DNA from: JAWKWH01 sp963669415
GTDB taxonomy: Bacteria > Pseudomonadota > Alphaproteobacteria > Rhizobiales > Rhizobiaceae
Assembly (NCBI GenBank): GCA_963669415.2
Contig: CAXXPS010000003.1
Location: 1,178,001-1,242,000, forward strand
Length of the DNA: 64,000 nucleotides
Direction: 5' to 3'
Part shown: one piece after another, positions 52,476 to 60,466 of the stretch
Layout of the letters: every line of letters begins with the position of its first letter
Position numbering within the stretch: the stretch's first letter is position 1
Program-made: the position numbers and the translations under genes
Notes under the pieces: model-generated
The model's input: the letters and a program-made list of their open reading frames with translations, nothing else
Databases searched by the model: none
Told to the model about the DNA's origin: nothing

Positions 52476-54008
52476 ATGAAAGAAGTACTTGAGGAACTGG
52501 AACGGCGGCGCGATGTAGCCAAGCTTGGCGGCGGGCAAAGGCGAATCGACGCGCAACACGGCCGCGGCAAGCTGACTGCGCGTGAACGATTGTCAGTATT
52601 TCTGGACGAAGGATCATTTGAGGAGTTCGACATGTTCGTCGAACACCGGTCCACCGATTTCGGAATGGATAAGACGAAAATTGCCGGCGACGGGGTTGTT
52701 ACCGGCTGGGGAACTGTAAACGGCCGGACCGTGTTCGTCTTTGCCAAGGATTTCACCGTTTTCGGCGGGTCCCTCTCGGAAACCCATGCCCAGAAAATCA
52801 TGAAGGTTCAGGACATGGCGCTGAAAAACCGGGCGCCGATTATCGGATTTTACGATGCGGGCGGCGCACGTATCCAGGAAGGTGTCGCCGCGCTTGGCGG
52901 ATACGCCGAAGTGTTCCAGCGCAACGTGCTTGCGTCAGGCGTCATTCCACAGATTTCTGTCATCATGGGTCCATGCGCCGGTGGCGATGTCTACTCGCCG
53001 GCGATGACAGACTTCATTTTCATGGTGCGTGACACCTCCTACATGTTTGTCACTGGCCCCGATGTGGTCAAAACGGTTACGAATGAAACCGTTACCGCAG
53101 AGGAACTGGGCGGTGCGACGGTGCACACCAGCAAATCTTCCATTGCCGACGGCGCCTACGACAACGACATAGAAGCTCTGTTGCAGATGCGCCGGCTCAT
53201 TGATTTTCTGCCGCAGTCCAATACCGGAGAACTGCCGGAAATCGACTGTCACCAGCCTGTCAACAACCCGGATCACTCACTTGACCGGCTCGTTCCCGAC
53301 AACGCCAACAAGCCCTATGACATCAGGGAACTGATCCTGAAGACGATCGATGAAGGTGATTTCTTTGAGCTGCAGGAGAGTTTTGCCGGCAATATTGTGA
53401 CCGGTCTCGGCCGTGTCGAAGGTCGCACCGTCGGGTTTGTTGCCAATCAGCCGATGGTATTGGCCGGAGTTCTAGATTCGGATGCCTCACGCAAGGCGGC
53501 CCGCTTTGTGCGCTTTTGTGACTGCTTCAATATTCCCATTGTCACCTTTGTCGATGTTCCGGGCTTCCTTCCCGGCACGGCGCAGGAATATGGCGGCCTG
53601 ATCAAGCATGGCGCCAAGCTTCTGTTCGCCTATGCCGAAGCGACGGTTCCGAAGATTACGGTTATAACCCGGAAAGCCTTTGGCGGTGCTTACGACGTCA
53701 TGGCGTCAAAACACCTGCGCGGCGACATCAACTACGCTTGGCCTTCAGCCCAGATCGCCGTTATGGGTGCCAAGGGTGCAGTTGAGATCATCTTCCGAAA
53801 AGACATAAAGGATCCCGAGAAGATTGCTGAACACACCAAAATGTATGAGGACCGGTTCCTGTCGCCATTTGTGGCGGCTGAACGGGGTTACATTGATGAA
53901 GTGATCATGCCGCACTCCACCCGCGCCCGCGTGGCGCGGGGGCTGAGAATGCTGCGCAACAAGGACCTTCAAAACCCCTGGAAAAAACACGACAACATTC
54001 CGTTGTGA
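52476..54008 (+). CDS. pccB: Acyl-CoA carboxylase beta subunit, probably propionyl-CoA carboxylase
   Basis: A 510-residue carboxyltransferase: HGRGKLTARERLSVFLDEGSF, QDMALKNRAPIIGFYDAGGARIQEGVAAL, MGPCAGGDVYSPAMTDFIFMV, VDVPGFLPGTAQEYGGLIKHGAKLLFAYAEA and TRKAFGGAYDVMASKHL. These fit PccB, which makes methylmalonyl-CoA in propionate metabolism. No biotin carboxylase subunit (pccA) is adjacent. It is convergent with the M29-like gene. Confidence 0.9.
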   Translation: MKEVLEELERRRDVAKLGGGQRRIDAQHGRGKLTARERLSVFLDEGSFEEFDMFVEHRSTDFGMDKTKIAGDGVVTGWGTVNGRTVFVFAKDFTVFGGSLSETHAQKIMKVQDMALKNRAPIIGFYDAGGARIQEGVAALGGYAEVFQRNVLASGVIPQISVIMGPCAGGDVYSPAMTDFIFMVRDTSYMFVTGPDVVKTVTNETVTAEELGGATVHTSKSSIADGAYDNDIEALLQMRRLIDFLPQSNTGELPEIDCHQPVNNPDHSLDRLVPDNANKPYDIRELILKTIDEGDFFELQESFAGNIVTGLGRVEGRTVGFVANQPMVLAGVLDSDASRKAARFVRFCDCFNIPIVTFVDVPGFLPGTAQEYGGLIKHGAKLLFAYAEATVPKITVITRKAFGGAYDVMASKHLRGDINYAWPSAQIAVMGAKGAVEIIFRKDIKDPEKIAEHTKMYEDRFLSPFVAAERGYIDEVIMPHSTRARVARGLRMLRNKDLQNPWKKHDNIPL

Positions 54009-54097
54009 GCCGCCCAACCCTGCATCTGTTTGCTGATCGGTCTTGTCTTCAGATATTGGACTTTGCAAAGCCGCACGGAACGACAAAGTGACCTAAC

Positions 54098-55174
54098 TTA
54101 CAATCCGATGCGAGTTTCCGGGTTGTCCAGCAACTGCTTTAATTGAGGCCATTTTTCAATTTGCCTGGCAGCCCTTTCGAAGTTGGAAAGGCACAACTTT
54201 CCGTTTTCCCATAGACTGACACCATCAAGACCGATCGTCGGATCCAGCACCATCCAGCAGATCTCTCCCGGCGCGTAATCGCCGCACGTGTGAAAGTGCA
54301 AAAATCGTGGATTGGCGAAGATGTTGTTCGACCAGCGATCCGGGTCATCGCTGATTTTGCCGTGGTAGGCACAGGCCGGGTGAATTCCTGCATGCCATGA
54401 ATGGACGTTGTTCCGGTCCAATTGGAATAGTTCTGCGACACGATCGTAGTGGTGTTCGATTCTTTCGACCGTTTGCGATGGGCCCGTAAACCGCTTGATC
54501 CGACCGGCCGAAATCTCTGCAAATACTATGTCATCGATGGGAATCGCAGACGGCTCGTAGGGCATGGAGCCCGTTGTTGTCAGATAATTTGCAAGCGCTA
54601 CCCGACCGGAAAATCCGCTCGCAATCACCGGCGCCGGAACGGCCAGCGGAAATCGTGCGACCGACACGTCAGCCATCTGTTCGGCGCTGTCGACGTCGGG
54701 AACCCCGTTCAGCTCGGTCCCGAGCGGACAGGTGATACGGATGGTTTCAGCTCCGGCGCATAGTTCGTTGACAAGACGTTTGACTTCAACCATCGCCCGG
54801 TGATCTGTGCGCCCATAGGCGGAAGCGAGCGCCCCGGCATCACGGGAGTAGACCATGACAGAGCGGCAACCAGGCGGAGGTTCAGCGAAGCGGTCCTGAT
54901 CGCCAATGCGGGCAAAGAAGATTGTGCAGTCATGCCGGCGGACTGCTTCGATCAGCACCGGATCAATTTTGCTTTGCGGACCGCCGACATCCATGATTGA
55001 AGGTTCGATGCCCAATTTGCGGGCGACTGTAATTGCCGCCTCTGGTGCAGCTGCGTCATACCAGCCAAGCGAGGGGTCCTCCCGAACCACCAGAACAGTT
55101 TCGCCGCGAACAAGATTGGCGCAGTTTTCGATCAGATTTTCTGCACCGGTGTTGAGATTTTCCGCCTCGATCAC
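54098..55174 (-). CDS. M29 aminopeptidase/NicX-like metal enzyme
   Basis: A 358-residue protein whose C-terminal half holds a probable metal site: NVHSWHAGIHPACAYHG and HFHTCGDYAPGEICWM. The overall layout recalls M29 aminopeptidases and the related 2,5-dihydroxypyridine dioxygenase NicX, with weak similarity. The reaction cannot be assigned. It is coupled by a 4-nt overlap to the XRE-cupin regulator gene and ends a six-gene strand with an ABC importer, so it is probably a catabolic enzyme for the imported compound. Confidence 0.6.
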   Translation of the reverse strand: MIEAENLNTGAENLIENCANLVRGETVLVVREDPSLGWYDAAAPEAAITVARKLGIEPSIMDVGGPQSKIDPVLIEAVRRHDCTIFFARIGDQDRFAEPPPGCRSVMVYSRDAGALASAYGRTDHRAMVEVKRLVNELCAGAETIRITCPLGTELNGVPDVDSAEQMADVSVARFPLAVPAPVIASGFSGRVALANYLTTTGSMPYEPSAIPIDDIVFAEISAGRIKRFTGPSQTVERIEHHYDRVAELFQLDRNNVHSWHAGIHPACAYHGKISDDPDRWSNNIFANPRFLHFHTCGDYAPGEICWMVLDPTIGLDGVSLWENGKLCLSNFERAARQIEKWPQLKQLLDNPETRIGL

Positions 55175-55770
55175 CGTCGCCGCTCCGCCTGAACCGTCAG
55201 GAATGTAAATTTCGGAGAAATGACTTTCTTGAAACCGTGATTAAGTTCTGCATCGATCGACAGGCTGTCACCCGCCTTCAAAGCGATCTCGCGCTGCCCG
55301 TAACCGTAAACCGCCTCACCCTCGACTGCATAGATAAACACCACTCCGTGGCCGATGTAGGTGGGCGGACTGGCACTCTGACGTACAAGCGTGACCATTC
55401 GCGCCTCAAACTGCAGATCGCGGCGGGTGTGGAATGCGAGGTTGACGAATTCGTGGCTATGCCCCCCGACAATCCTGGTTGACCGGAGCCCTTCTTTGGC
55501 GACCACGTGCGTGAAGTCTGCGTGGTCGGAAGCGGTTTCGCGAAACAGGCTCACCAATGGTACGTCCAGGGCGCGAGCCAAGGCGCTCAGGCTGGAAATC
55601 GATGGTGAAGCCTGACCGTTTTCAATCCTGCTTATCATCGCGGCAGACACGCGCGACTGCGTCGCAAGCTGACGGGCGGTCAGACCATGGCTTTCGCGCA
55701 AATCGCGAAGAGCAGAACCGATGGCCGTATCAACATCCTCACCCGCCGTCGCTGTTTCGCCCTCACTCAT
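55171..55770 (-). CDS. XRE-family regulator with C-terminal cupin
   Basis: A 199-residue protein. The helix-turn-helix is at about 20-75 (LRESHGLTARQLATQSRVSAAMISRIENGQASPSISSLSALARAL), and a cupin sensor domain at about 110-195 (HGVVFIYAVEGEAVYGYGQREIALKAGDSLSIDAELNHGFKKV). These usually bind the substrate of the neighbouring operon. It is embedded between the M29-like and 2OG-oxygenase genes with 4-nt overlaps on both sides, so it is translated with the pathway it probably controls. Confidence 0.92.
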   Translation of the reverse strand: MSEGETATAGEDVDTAIGSALRDLRESHGLTARQLATQSRVSAAMISRIENGQASPSISSLSALARALDVPLVSLFRETASDHADFTHVVAKEGLRSTRIVGGHSHEFVNLAFHTRRDLQFEARMVTLVRQSASPPTYIGHGVVFIYAVEGEAVYGYGQREIALKAGDSLSIDAELNHGFKKVISPKFTFLTVQAERRR

Positions 55771-56744
55771 TGCGAATTGGCCTTTCGATACGCAAAAGCC
55801 TTTTCGAAACGCCAGTTGAGGTAATCTCCGCAGGTTATCGGCGGCTCACCGGCATTGTGTGCGGGACCAAACACCTCGCGAGAATCGATAATCGTTTCAG
55901 GATCGGGGTCGAACGCCAAGACAAGCGAAAGGCGCTCAAGACCGGAACTGTTGACCACACGGTGCGGCGTTGACTTGTAGGCACCATCGGTCCAGCGCGC
56001 CAGCAAGTCAGCGACATTGACAATCAGCGTGCCTTCGATCGGCGGCGCCTCGATCCAATCACCATTGATATCCTCAACCTGCAGCCCACCAACTGAATCC
56101 TGGCACAACACCGTGAGCACACCAAAATCGGTGTGTGGGCCAACTCCGAATTGTTGGTCGCCCATCTCCTCCGGTTGCGGAGGATAGTATACAAACGACG
56201 CCCGGCTGAGCGGCTGAGACGAAGTTTTGAGGAAGAAATTCTCTTCAAGCCCGAGACCTAATGCAAATCCCCGCATCAGGTGATGCGCAACATCGTGGGC
56301 GTGGTGAAAATAGGTCATTGCCGCACCATGAAGTTCAGGCAAAAAAGCCGGCCATTGGTTTGGTCCGCGCAATGGATGATCCTGCGGCGTGTCACCAGCC
56401 TCGTCTTCGAAACCCCAAATGAAGCTTTCTTTCAGATCAGCTTTGGCGTCATCCTGCATCTTGGCGCCACCGCTTCCAAGCCAACCGCGATGTTTTGATG
56501 AGACCGCAACCGTCGATTTTTGTTCCGGAGACGATTGAAAAAATGTGAACGCCATCTTGCGGGCTGACGCAATGACGTCGTCGGGAATGCCATGACCCTT
56601 CACATAGATGAACCCCAGGCCCTGACTGGCCTGATGTAGTTGCTCTGCAACTTCTCTGGCGCCCTTGCCATTCCTCAGCGGCGAAATATCGATCACCGGA
56701 ATGAATTCAGCATCGGTCTTTCGGGCCTGGGCGTAAGCCATCAT
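55767..56744 (-). CDS. 2-oxoglutarate/Fe(II)-dependent dioxygenase (isopenicillin N synthase-like)
   Basis: About 325 residues. The N-terminal DIOX_N region is FIPVIDISPLRNGKGAREVA with GLGFIYVKGHGI. The iron triad is His and Asp in GPHTDFGVLTVL and His in STPHRVVNSSG, followed by Arg/Ser in ERLSLVLAF for 2-oxoglutarate. It should oxidise or demethylate a small molecule. ATG 56744 with CGGAG at good spacing is preferred; the frame extends to 56849. It is the middle gene of the ABC/M29 operon. Confidence 0.9.
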   Translation of the reverse strand: MMAYAQARKTDAEFIPVIDISPLRNGKGAREVAEQLHQASQGLGFIYVKGHGIPDDVIASARKMAFTFFQSSPEQKSTVAVSSKHRGWLGSGGAKMQDDAKADLKESFIWGFEDEAGDTPQDHPLRGPNQWPAFLPELHGAAMTYFHHAHDVAHHLMRGFALGLGLEENFFLKTSSQPLSRASFVYYPPQPEEMGDQQFGVGPHTDFGVLTVLCQDSVGGLQVEDINGDWIEAPPIEGTLIVNVADLLARWTDGAYKSTPHRVVNSSGLERLSLVLAFDPDPETIIDSREVFGPAHNAGEPPITCGDYLNWRFEKAFAYRKANSQ

Positions 56745-56769
56745 TTTTGTCATCTCCGATAGGTTTGTT

Positions 56770-56785
56770 GCATTGTTTGCAATGC
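56770..56785. promoter_or_regulatory. Inverted repeat before the dioxygenase gene
   Basis: GCATTG-TTTG-CAATGC, with 6-bp perfect arms, fills the gap between the AhpD-like gene and the dioxygenase start. It contains TTTGCAAT, also present in the promoter region of the transport genes (about 58945). It could be a regulator site or an intra-operon hairpin. Confidence 0.35.
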
Positions 56786-57364
56786 CTATTTTTCTTCGTA
56801 ATAGCCGACAATGTCGCCGTCGGTTGTTACCCCGAGGCCGTTGAGGCAACGATTCGCGTAATTGAAGTAGCCAATGATCTGGTTGGCTTCCAAGATTTCA
56901 CCATCGTCGATACCCGCTTCGCGCAGTGCGACGACGTCCGCCTCGGCCATGGCTCCCGGATTCAAGGTCAGTTTTTCCGCATAACGGAGCAAAGCGAGTT
57001 CACGCCCATCAAAGGCGTTTTCCGGTTTTCTTGCATGCAATGCCGTTTCTATCAGGTCGGCACGTTTGTCATCACCAATCAGGTGACGAGCGTTCTTCCA
57101 ATGATTGGCAAGCGAGTAGGCGCAATTGTTGAGTATCGAAACGTAGGAGCTGACCGTCTCCTGCAACCACATTGGAAGCGTATTGGCGTTATCATGCAAC
57201 GCTGCGCGATAGAGGACGACATGCCCACGCATGGTGCTCGGCCGTAGCGAATGAACCCGCATAACGTTGTCGACTGTTCCGTGCGGCGTACGTGCAAGGT
57301 CCAGAACATCGCGCAGCTCACCGTCTGCATCCTCATCGGTAATCATCTTGATCCATGCAGACAT
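56786..57364 (-). CDS. Peroxidase-related (AhpD/CMD-like) protein lacking the CxxC
   Basis: A 192-residue all-helical carboxymuconolactone-decarboxylase-like fold (MWLQETVSSYVSILNNCAYSLANHWKNARHL, FDGRELALLRYAEKLTLNPGAM, EILEANQIIGYFNYANR). In active AhpD-type proteins the helix carries CxxC; here it is NCAYSLANH, so the second Cys is Ser. It may have lost thiol chemistry or act as a lyase. It is 13 nt downstream of the permease gene on the same strand. Confidence 0.85.
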   Translation of the reverse strand: MSAWIKMITDEDADGELRDVLDLARTPHGTVDNVMRVHSLRPSTMRGHVVLYRAALHDNANTLPMWLQETVSSYVSILNNCAYSLANHWKNARHLIGDDKRADLIETALHARKPENAFDGRELALLRYAEKLTLNPGAMAEADVVALREAGIDDGEILEANQIIGYFNYANRCLNGLGVTTDGDIVGYYEEK

Positions 57365-57377
57365 TCAGATGCCTCTC

Positions 57378-58115
57378 CTATCGCTCGTCGGCCTGCATGC
57401 GCCGTTCCAGCCACCGCACAAAGGCAGACACGACAAGTATGAGCGCCAGATATTCGAGAACCAGAACTGTGTAGACTTCGAGCGGGCGGTATTCTGTGAC
57501 GACCAATTCATTGGCTTTTCGGGTCAGTTCCTGCATGCCGATGACTGAAACCAGCGACGACATTTTGAGCATGTAGACCAGCTGATTGCCCAGCGCCGGC
57601 AGGATGCGCTTGATTGCCTGCGGCAGAATGACAAAGCGCATGGTGTCGGCATAACTCAGCGATATCGAATGAGCAGCCTCGTATTGACCGCGGTTGATGG
57701 ACTGAATTCCAGCACGAAAAATCTCTGCCTGAAATGCGCTGTCTGACAGAGCCAGCGCAATGACTCCAGCCCAAAAAACGCTGATCGAGATGTCAGCCAA
57801 TTGCGGCAGCCCGTAGTAGACCCAAAGGATCAGGACAAGGATCGGGACTGCGCGGACGATTTCGACATAGATGCGGTTGAAGCTTTTCAGCGGCTTGTTT
57901 GTTGAAAGCCCCGGCAAGGCCACCAACAGCCCGACAACGATTGAAATAATGATCGCGGTCAGCGAAAGCGCCACCGTGTAATAGAGCCCGCTCAGAAGAA
58001 ACTTCAGATTGGACCAGCCTGAATCCGTGGAGGGATTGACCACATACCAGCCCCAATTTGCCGAACAGCCGGTGAGCAGGATGGAGACAGCGCCAATAGT
58101 GAAAAACCTGTTCAC
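57378..58115 (-). CDS. Amino-acid-type ABC transporter permease
   Basis: A protein of 245 residues from GTG 58115 (preceded by GAGGGG). It has the HisM/GlnP-type core: YYTVALSLTAIIISIVVGLLVALPGL, VEIVRAVPILVLILWVYYGLP and the EAA loop QYEAAHSISLSYADTMRFVILPQAIKRILPALGNQ. The N-terminus reads NRFFTIGAVSILLTGCSANW, ending in a lipobox-like LLTGC, which is unusual for a permease. It follows the ATPase gene by 10 nt. It imports a small polar compound, perhaps an amino acid derivative. Confidence 0.9.
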   Translation of the reverse strand: MNRFFTIGAVSILLTGCSANWGWYVVNPSTDSGWSNLKFLLSGLYYTVALSLTAIIISIVVGLLVALPGLSTNKPLKSFNRIYVEIVRAVPILVLILWVYYGLPQLADISISVFWAGVIALALSDSAFQAEIFRAGIQSINRGQYEAAHSISLSYADTMRFVILPQAIKRILPALGNQLVYMLKMSSLVSVIGMQELTRKANELVVTEYRPLEVYTVLVLEYLALILVVSAFVRWLERRMQADER

Positions 58116-58125
58116 GACCGCCCCC

Positions 58126-58878
58126 TCAGTGGTGCAGAATTTTCTGGAGGAAATCCTGGCAGCGTTCCGTTTCGGGCGCTTCAAAGAATTTCTTCGGTGC
58201 AGCCATCTCGACGATCTCGCCGTGGTCCATGAACACCATCATGTCGGCGACCCGACGAGCGAACCCCATTTCGTGGGTAACACAAATCATCGTCATGCCG
58301 GTCCCGGCCAGTTCCGCCATAACGTCAAGCACCTCGTTGATCATTTCGGGATCAAGCGCCGATGTCGGCTCATCGAACAACATGATATTCGGTTCCATGC
58401 ACAGCGATCGCGCTATGGCGACACGCTGCTGTTGGCCACCCGACAACTGTCGCGGATACTTCTCTGCCTGCTCGGGAATGCGAACCCGCTCCAGATATCG
58501 CATCGCCAGCTCCCTTGCCTCGGATTGCGATTTTCCGCGGGCGCGTACCGGTCCCAATGTCAGGTTTTCCAGAACGGTCAAGTGGGGGAACAGATTGAAT
58601 TGCTGAAAGACCATACCAACCTGAGCGCGGATGGCGTTCAGGCTTCGGGCGCTGTCGTCGAGGATGGTGCCGTCGACGGTGATTGTCCCGGTTTCATGTT
58701 TTTCCAAACGATTGATGCAACGAATTAGCGTTGATTTGCCTGATCCGGATGGTCCGCAAACGACGACCCGCTCACCGAGTGACACATCAAGTGAGACATT
58801 TTTCAACGCCTGGAAGTCGCCAAAATATTTGGAAATATCGCGAATAGCGATGACGGCTTCCGTTTCACCGGCAGTCAT
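58126..58878 (-). CDS. Amino-acid-type ABC transporter ATP-binding protein
   Basis: An ATPase of 250 residues (GlnQ/HisP group). Walker A is GPSGSGKSTLIR, the Q-loop is VFQQFNLFPHLTVLEN, the ABC signature is LSGGQQQRVAIARSL, and Walker B is IMLFDEPTSALDPEM with the following H-loop VTHEMGFAR. ATG 58878 (MTAGETEAV) follows GGATTGG; the frame runs back to 58935. It is the first gene of the minus-strand operon and is divergent from the solute-binding protein gene. Confidence 0.94.
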   Translation of the reverse strand: MTAGETEAVIAIRDISKYFGDFQALKNVSLDVSLGERVVVCGPSGSGKSTLIRCINRLEKHETGTITVDGTILDDSARSLNAIRAQVGMVFQQFNLFPHLTVLENLTLGPVRARGKSQSEARELAMRYLERVRIPEQAEKYPRQLSGGQQQRVAIARSLCMEPNIMLFDEPTSALDPEMINEVLDVMAELAGTGMTMICVTHEMGFARRVADMMVFMDHGEIVEMAAPKKFFEAPETERCQDFLQKILHH

Positions 58879-58925
58879 CCAATCCTCCCTCACATTGCTG
58901 GTCAGTTGAGCATGATGTTTACTCT

Positions 58926-58972
58926 CATGCAACAAATTTATCGCTTTGCAATATGGCGGATTCCATGCAACA
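58926..58972. promoter_or_regulatory. Direct repeats in the divergent transporter promoter
   Basis: CATGCAACA occurs at 58926-58934 and 58964-58972, with TTTGCAAT between them at about 58945. They lie between the ATPase (58878) and solute-binding protein (59005) starts. They are candidate operator half-sites for the XRE-cupin regulator of the cluster; this is inferred. Confidence 0.4.
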
Positions 58973-59004
58973 CTGACTGAAAGCGTGCATGAGGGAGGAA
59001 ATCA

Positions 59005-59781
59005 ATGACATTAATAAGAACAATTTTGGCGACTGTATTTCTGATGACGGTGGCCTTTCAGGCGCATGCGCAATCTGCGCTTCAGGAAATCTTGAATGAC
59101 GGGGTGTTGAAAGTCGGAACGACAGGCGACTGGAATCCGATGACCATGAAAGACCCCGCAAACAACACCTATACCGGTTATGATATCGACGTTATGACCG
59201 CGCTTGCCGCCGATTTGGGCGTTGATATCGAGTTCGTGCCGACCGACTGGAAAACGCTGGTCAGCGGCGTCACTTCCGGCAAATATCACCTTACCGGATC
59301 GGCGTCGATTTCTCCGGCCCGTGCGAAAGCCGCCGGTTACTCATCGAGCTATTTTTCGCTTGCGACAGTGCCGTTGATCCTTTCCAAAAATGCAGATCGC
59401 TTCAAGGATTGGGATGATTTGAACAAAGCCGATGTGACCGTTGCCGCAACACTTGGAACGACGCAGGAAAAACAGGTCAAGCAGTTCTTCCCGGACGCCC
59501 AGCATCAGATCGTGGAAGCTCCGGCACGTGACTTCCAGGAAGTTCTTGCAGGCCGGGCCGATGCCCACATCACGTCCAATGTGGAAGCCAACAAGCTTGT
59601 CGAAAAATATCCCCAGATGATGATTGTTCCGGTCTCCGAACCGAAGGCTCCGACACCGATTGCCATGCTGCTGCCGCAGGGCGATCAGGTCTGGATCAAC
59701 TACATCAACACCTGGATCGCGCTTAAGCAGGAGCGCGGCATGTTCAAGGAGCTTGGCCAGAAGTGGAAGCTTCTCAACTGA
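59005..59781 (+). CDS. Periplasmic solute-binding protein (amino-acid type)
   Basis: A 258-residue SBP_bac_3 family protein with a signal peptide (MTLIRTILATVFLMTVAFQA, cleavage after AHA). The family pattern is LKVGTTGDWNPMTMKD, YTGYDIDVMTALAADLGVDIEFVPTDW and LVSGVTSGKYHLTGSASISPARAKAAGYS. It resembles the cyclohexadienyl-dehydratase-like binding proteins. It delivers the ligand to the permease/ATPase encoded divergently. A terminator follows. Confidence 0.92.
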   Translation: MTLIRTILATVFLMTVAFQAHAQSALQEILNDGVLKVGTTGDWNPMTMKDPANNTYTGYDIDVMTALAADLGVDIEFVPTDWKTLVSGVTSGKYHLTGSASISPARAKAAGYSSSYFSLATVPLILSKNADRFKDWDDLNKADVTVAATLGTTQEKQVKQFFPDAQHQIVEAPARDFQEVLAGRADAHITSNVEANKLVEKYPQMMIVPVSEPKAPTPIAMLLPQGDQVWINYINTWIALKQERGMFKELGQKWKLLN

Positions 59782-59791
59782 TCACATTGCA

Positions 59792-59820
59792 GCAGGGCGC
59801 ACCAAAGCGCCCTGCCCTTT
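59792..59820 (+). terminator. Rho-independent terminator after the solute-binding protein gene
   Basis: GCAGGGCGC (59792-59800) and GCGCCCTGC (59807-59815) form a perfect 9-bp stem with loop ACCAAA, followed by CCTTTC. It lies 10 nt after the stop and directly before the GST start, so GST expression may depend on read-through or a nearby promoter. Confidence 0.8.
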
Positions 59821-59821
59821 C

Positions 59822-60466
59822 ATGCTGACAATCTACGCCATTCCTGTCAGTCTCTACTGCGCGAAGCTGCGGATACTGCTTCGCCATAAACATCTTGAAT
59901 GGCAAGAGATTGAACCTCCCGGCGGCTATGGTTCTGACGAGTACAAGAAGATTGTGCCCTCGGGAAATCTGCCCGCCCTCGCAGACGACGGGCTGCTGAT
60001 TGCCGATTCAGAAGCCATCGCGGAATATCTGAACGAAAAACACCCCGACCCGCCAATGCTGCCACAGGAACCGGGTTCCCGGGCGAAAGCCCGCGAGTTC
60101 TCCCGGTTTCACGACACGCGGCTGGAGCCGGAAGTCCGCAAACTGTTTCCTCACATCGATCCTGGAAACCGGAATGCGAAAATCGCAGAAAAACAATCGC
60201 GTGCCATCAATGACCGGCTAGCGCAATTGGGCCGGCTGATTGGCAATGCGCCTGAAAATCAGGTTCTGACACTCGGCGACTGCGGTTATCCCATCACTTT
60301 CACCTGGATTGAATTGCTTCAGCCGGTTCTTGGTCTGCAAATCGTGTGGCCAACGGAAGTGTCAGATTACCGCCATCGCGTCAGCGCGTTTCCCTCGGTC
60401 GCTGCCGAACTGGACTCCTACCGTGCGACACTTGAAACCTGGCTGGCAGCGAGACTGGTCCAATGA
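59822..60466 (+). CDS. Glutathione S-transferase family protein
   Basis: A protein of 214 residues. The thioredoxin-like N-domain reads MLTIYAIPVSLYCAKLRILL with a Ser/Cys at the catalytic position, then YKKIVPSGNLPALADDGLLIADSEAIAEYL (cis-Pro and the SNAIL-like DSEAI glutathione motif). The helical C-domain follows. It could be a maleylacetoacetate isomerase-like or dehalogenating GST. The stop overlaps the creatininase ATG by 4 nt. Confidence 0.88.
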   Translation: MLTIYAIPVSLYCAKLRILLRHKHLEWQEIEPPGGYGSDEYKKIVPSGNLPALADDGLLIADSEAIAEYLNEKHPDPPMLPQEPGSRAKAREFSRFHDTRLEPEVRKLFPHIDPGNRNAKIAEKQSRAINDRLAQLGRLIGNAPENQVLTLGDCGYPITFTWIELLQPVLGLQIVWPTEVSDYRHRVSAFPSVAAELDSYRATLETWLAARLVQ

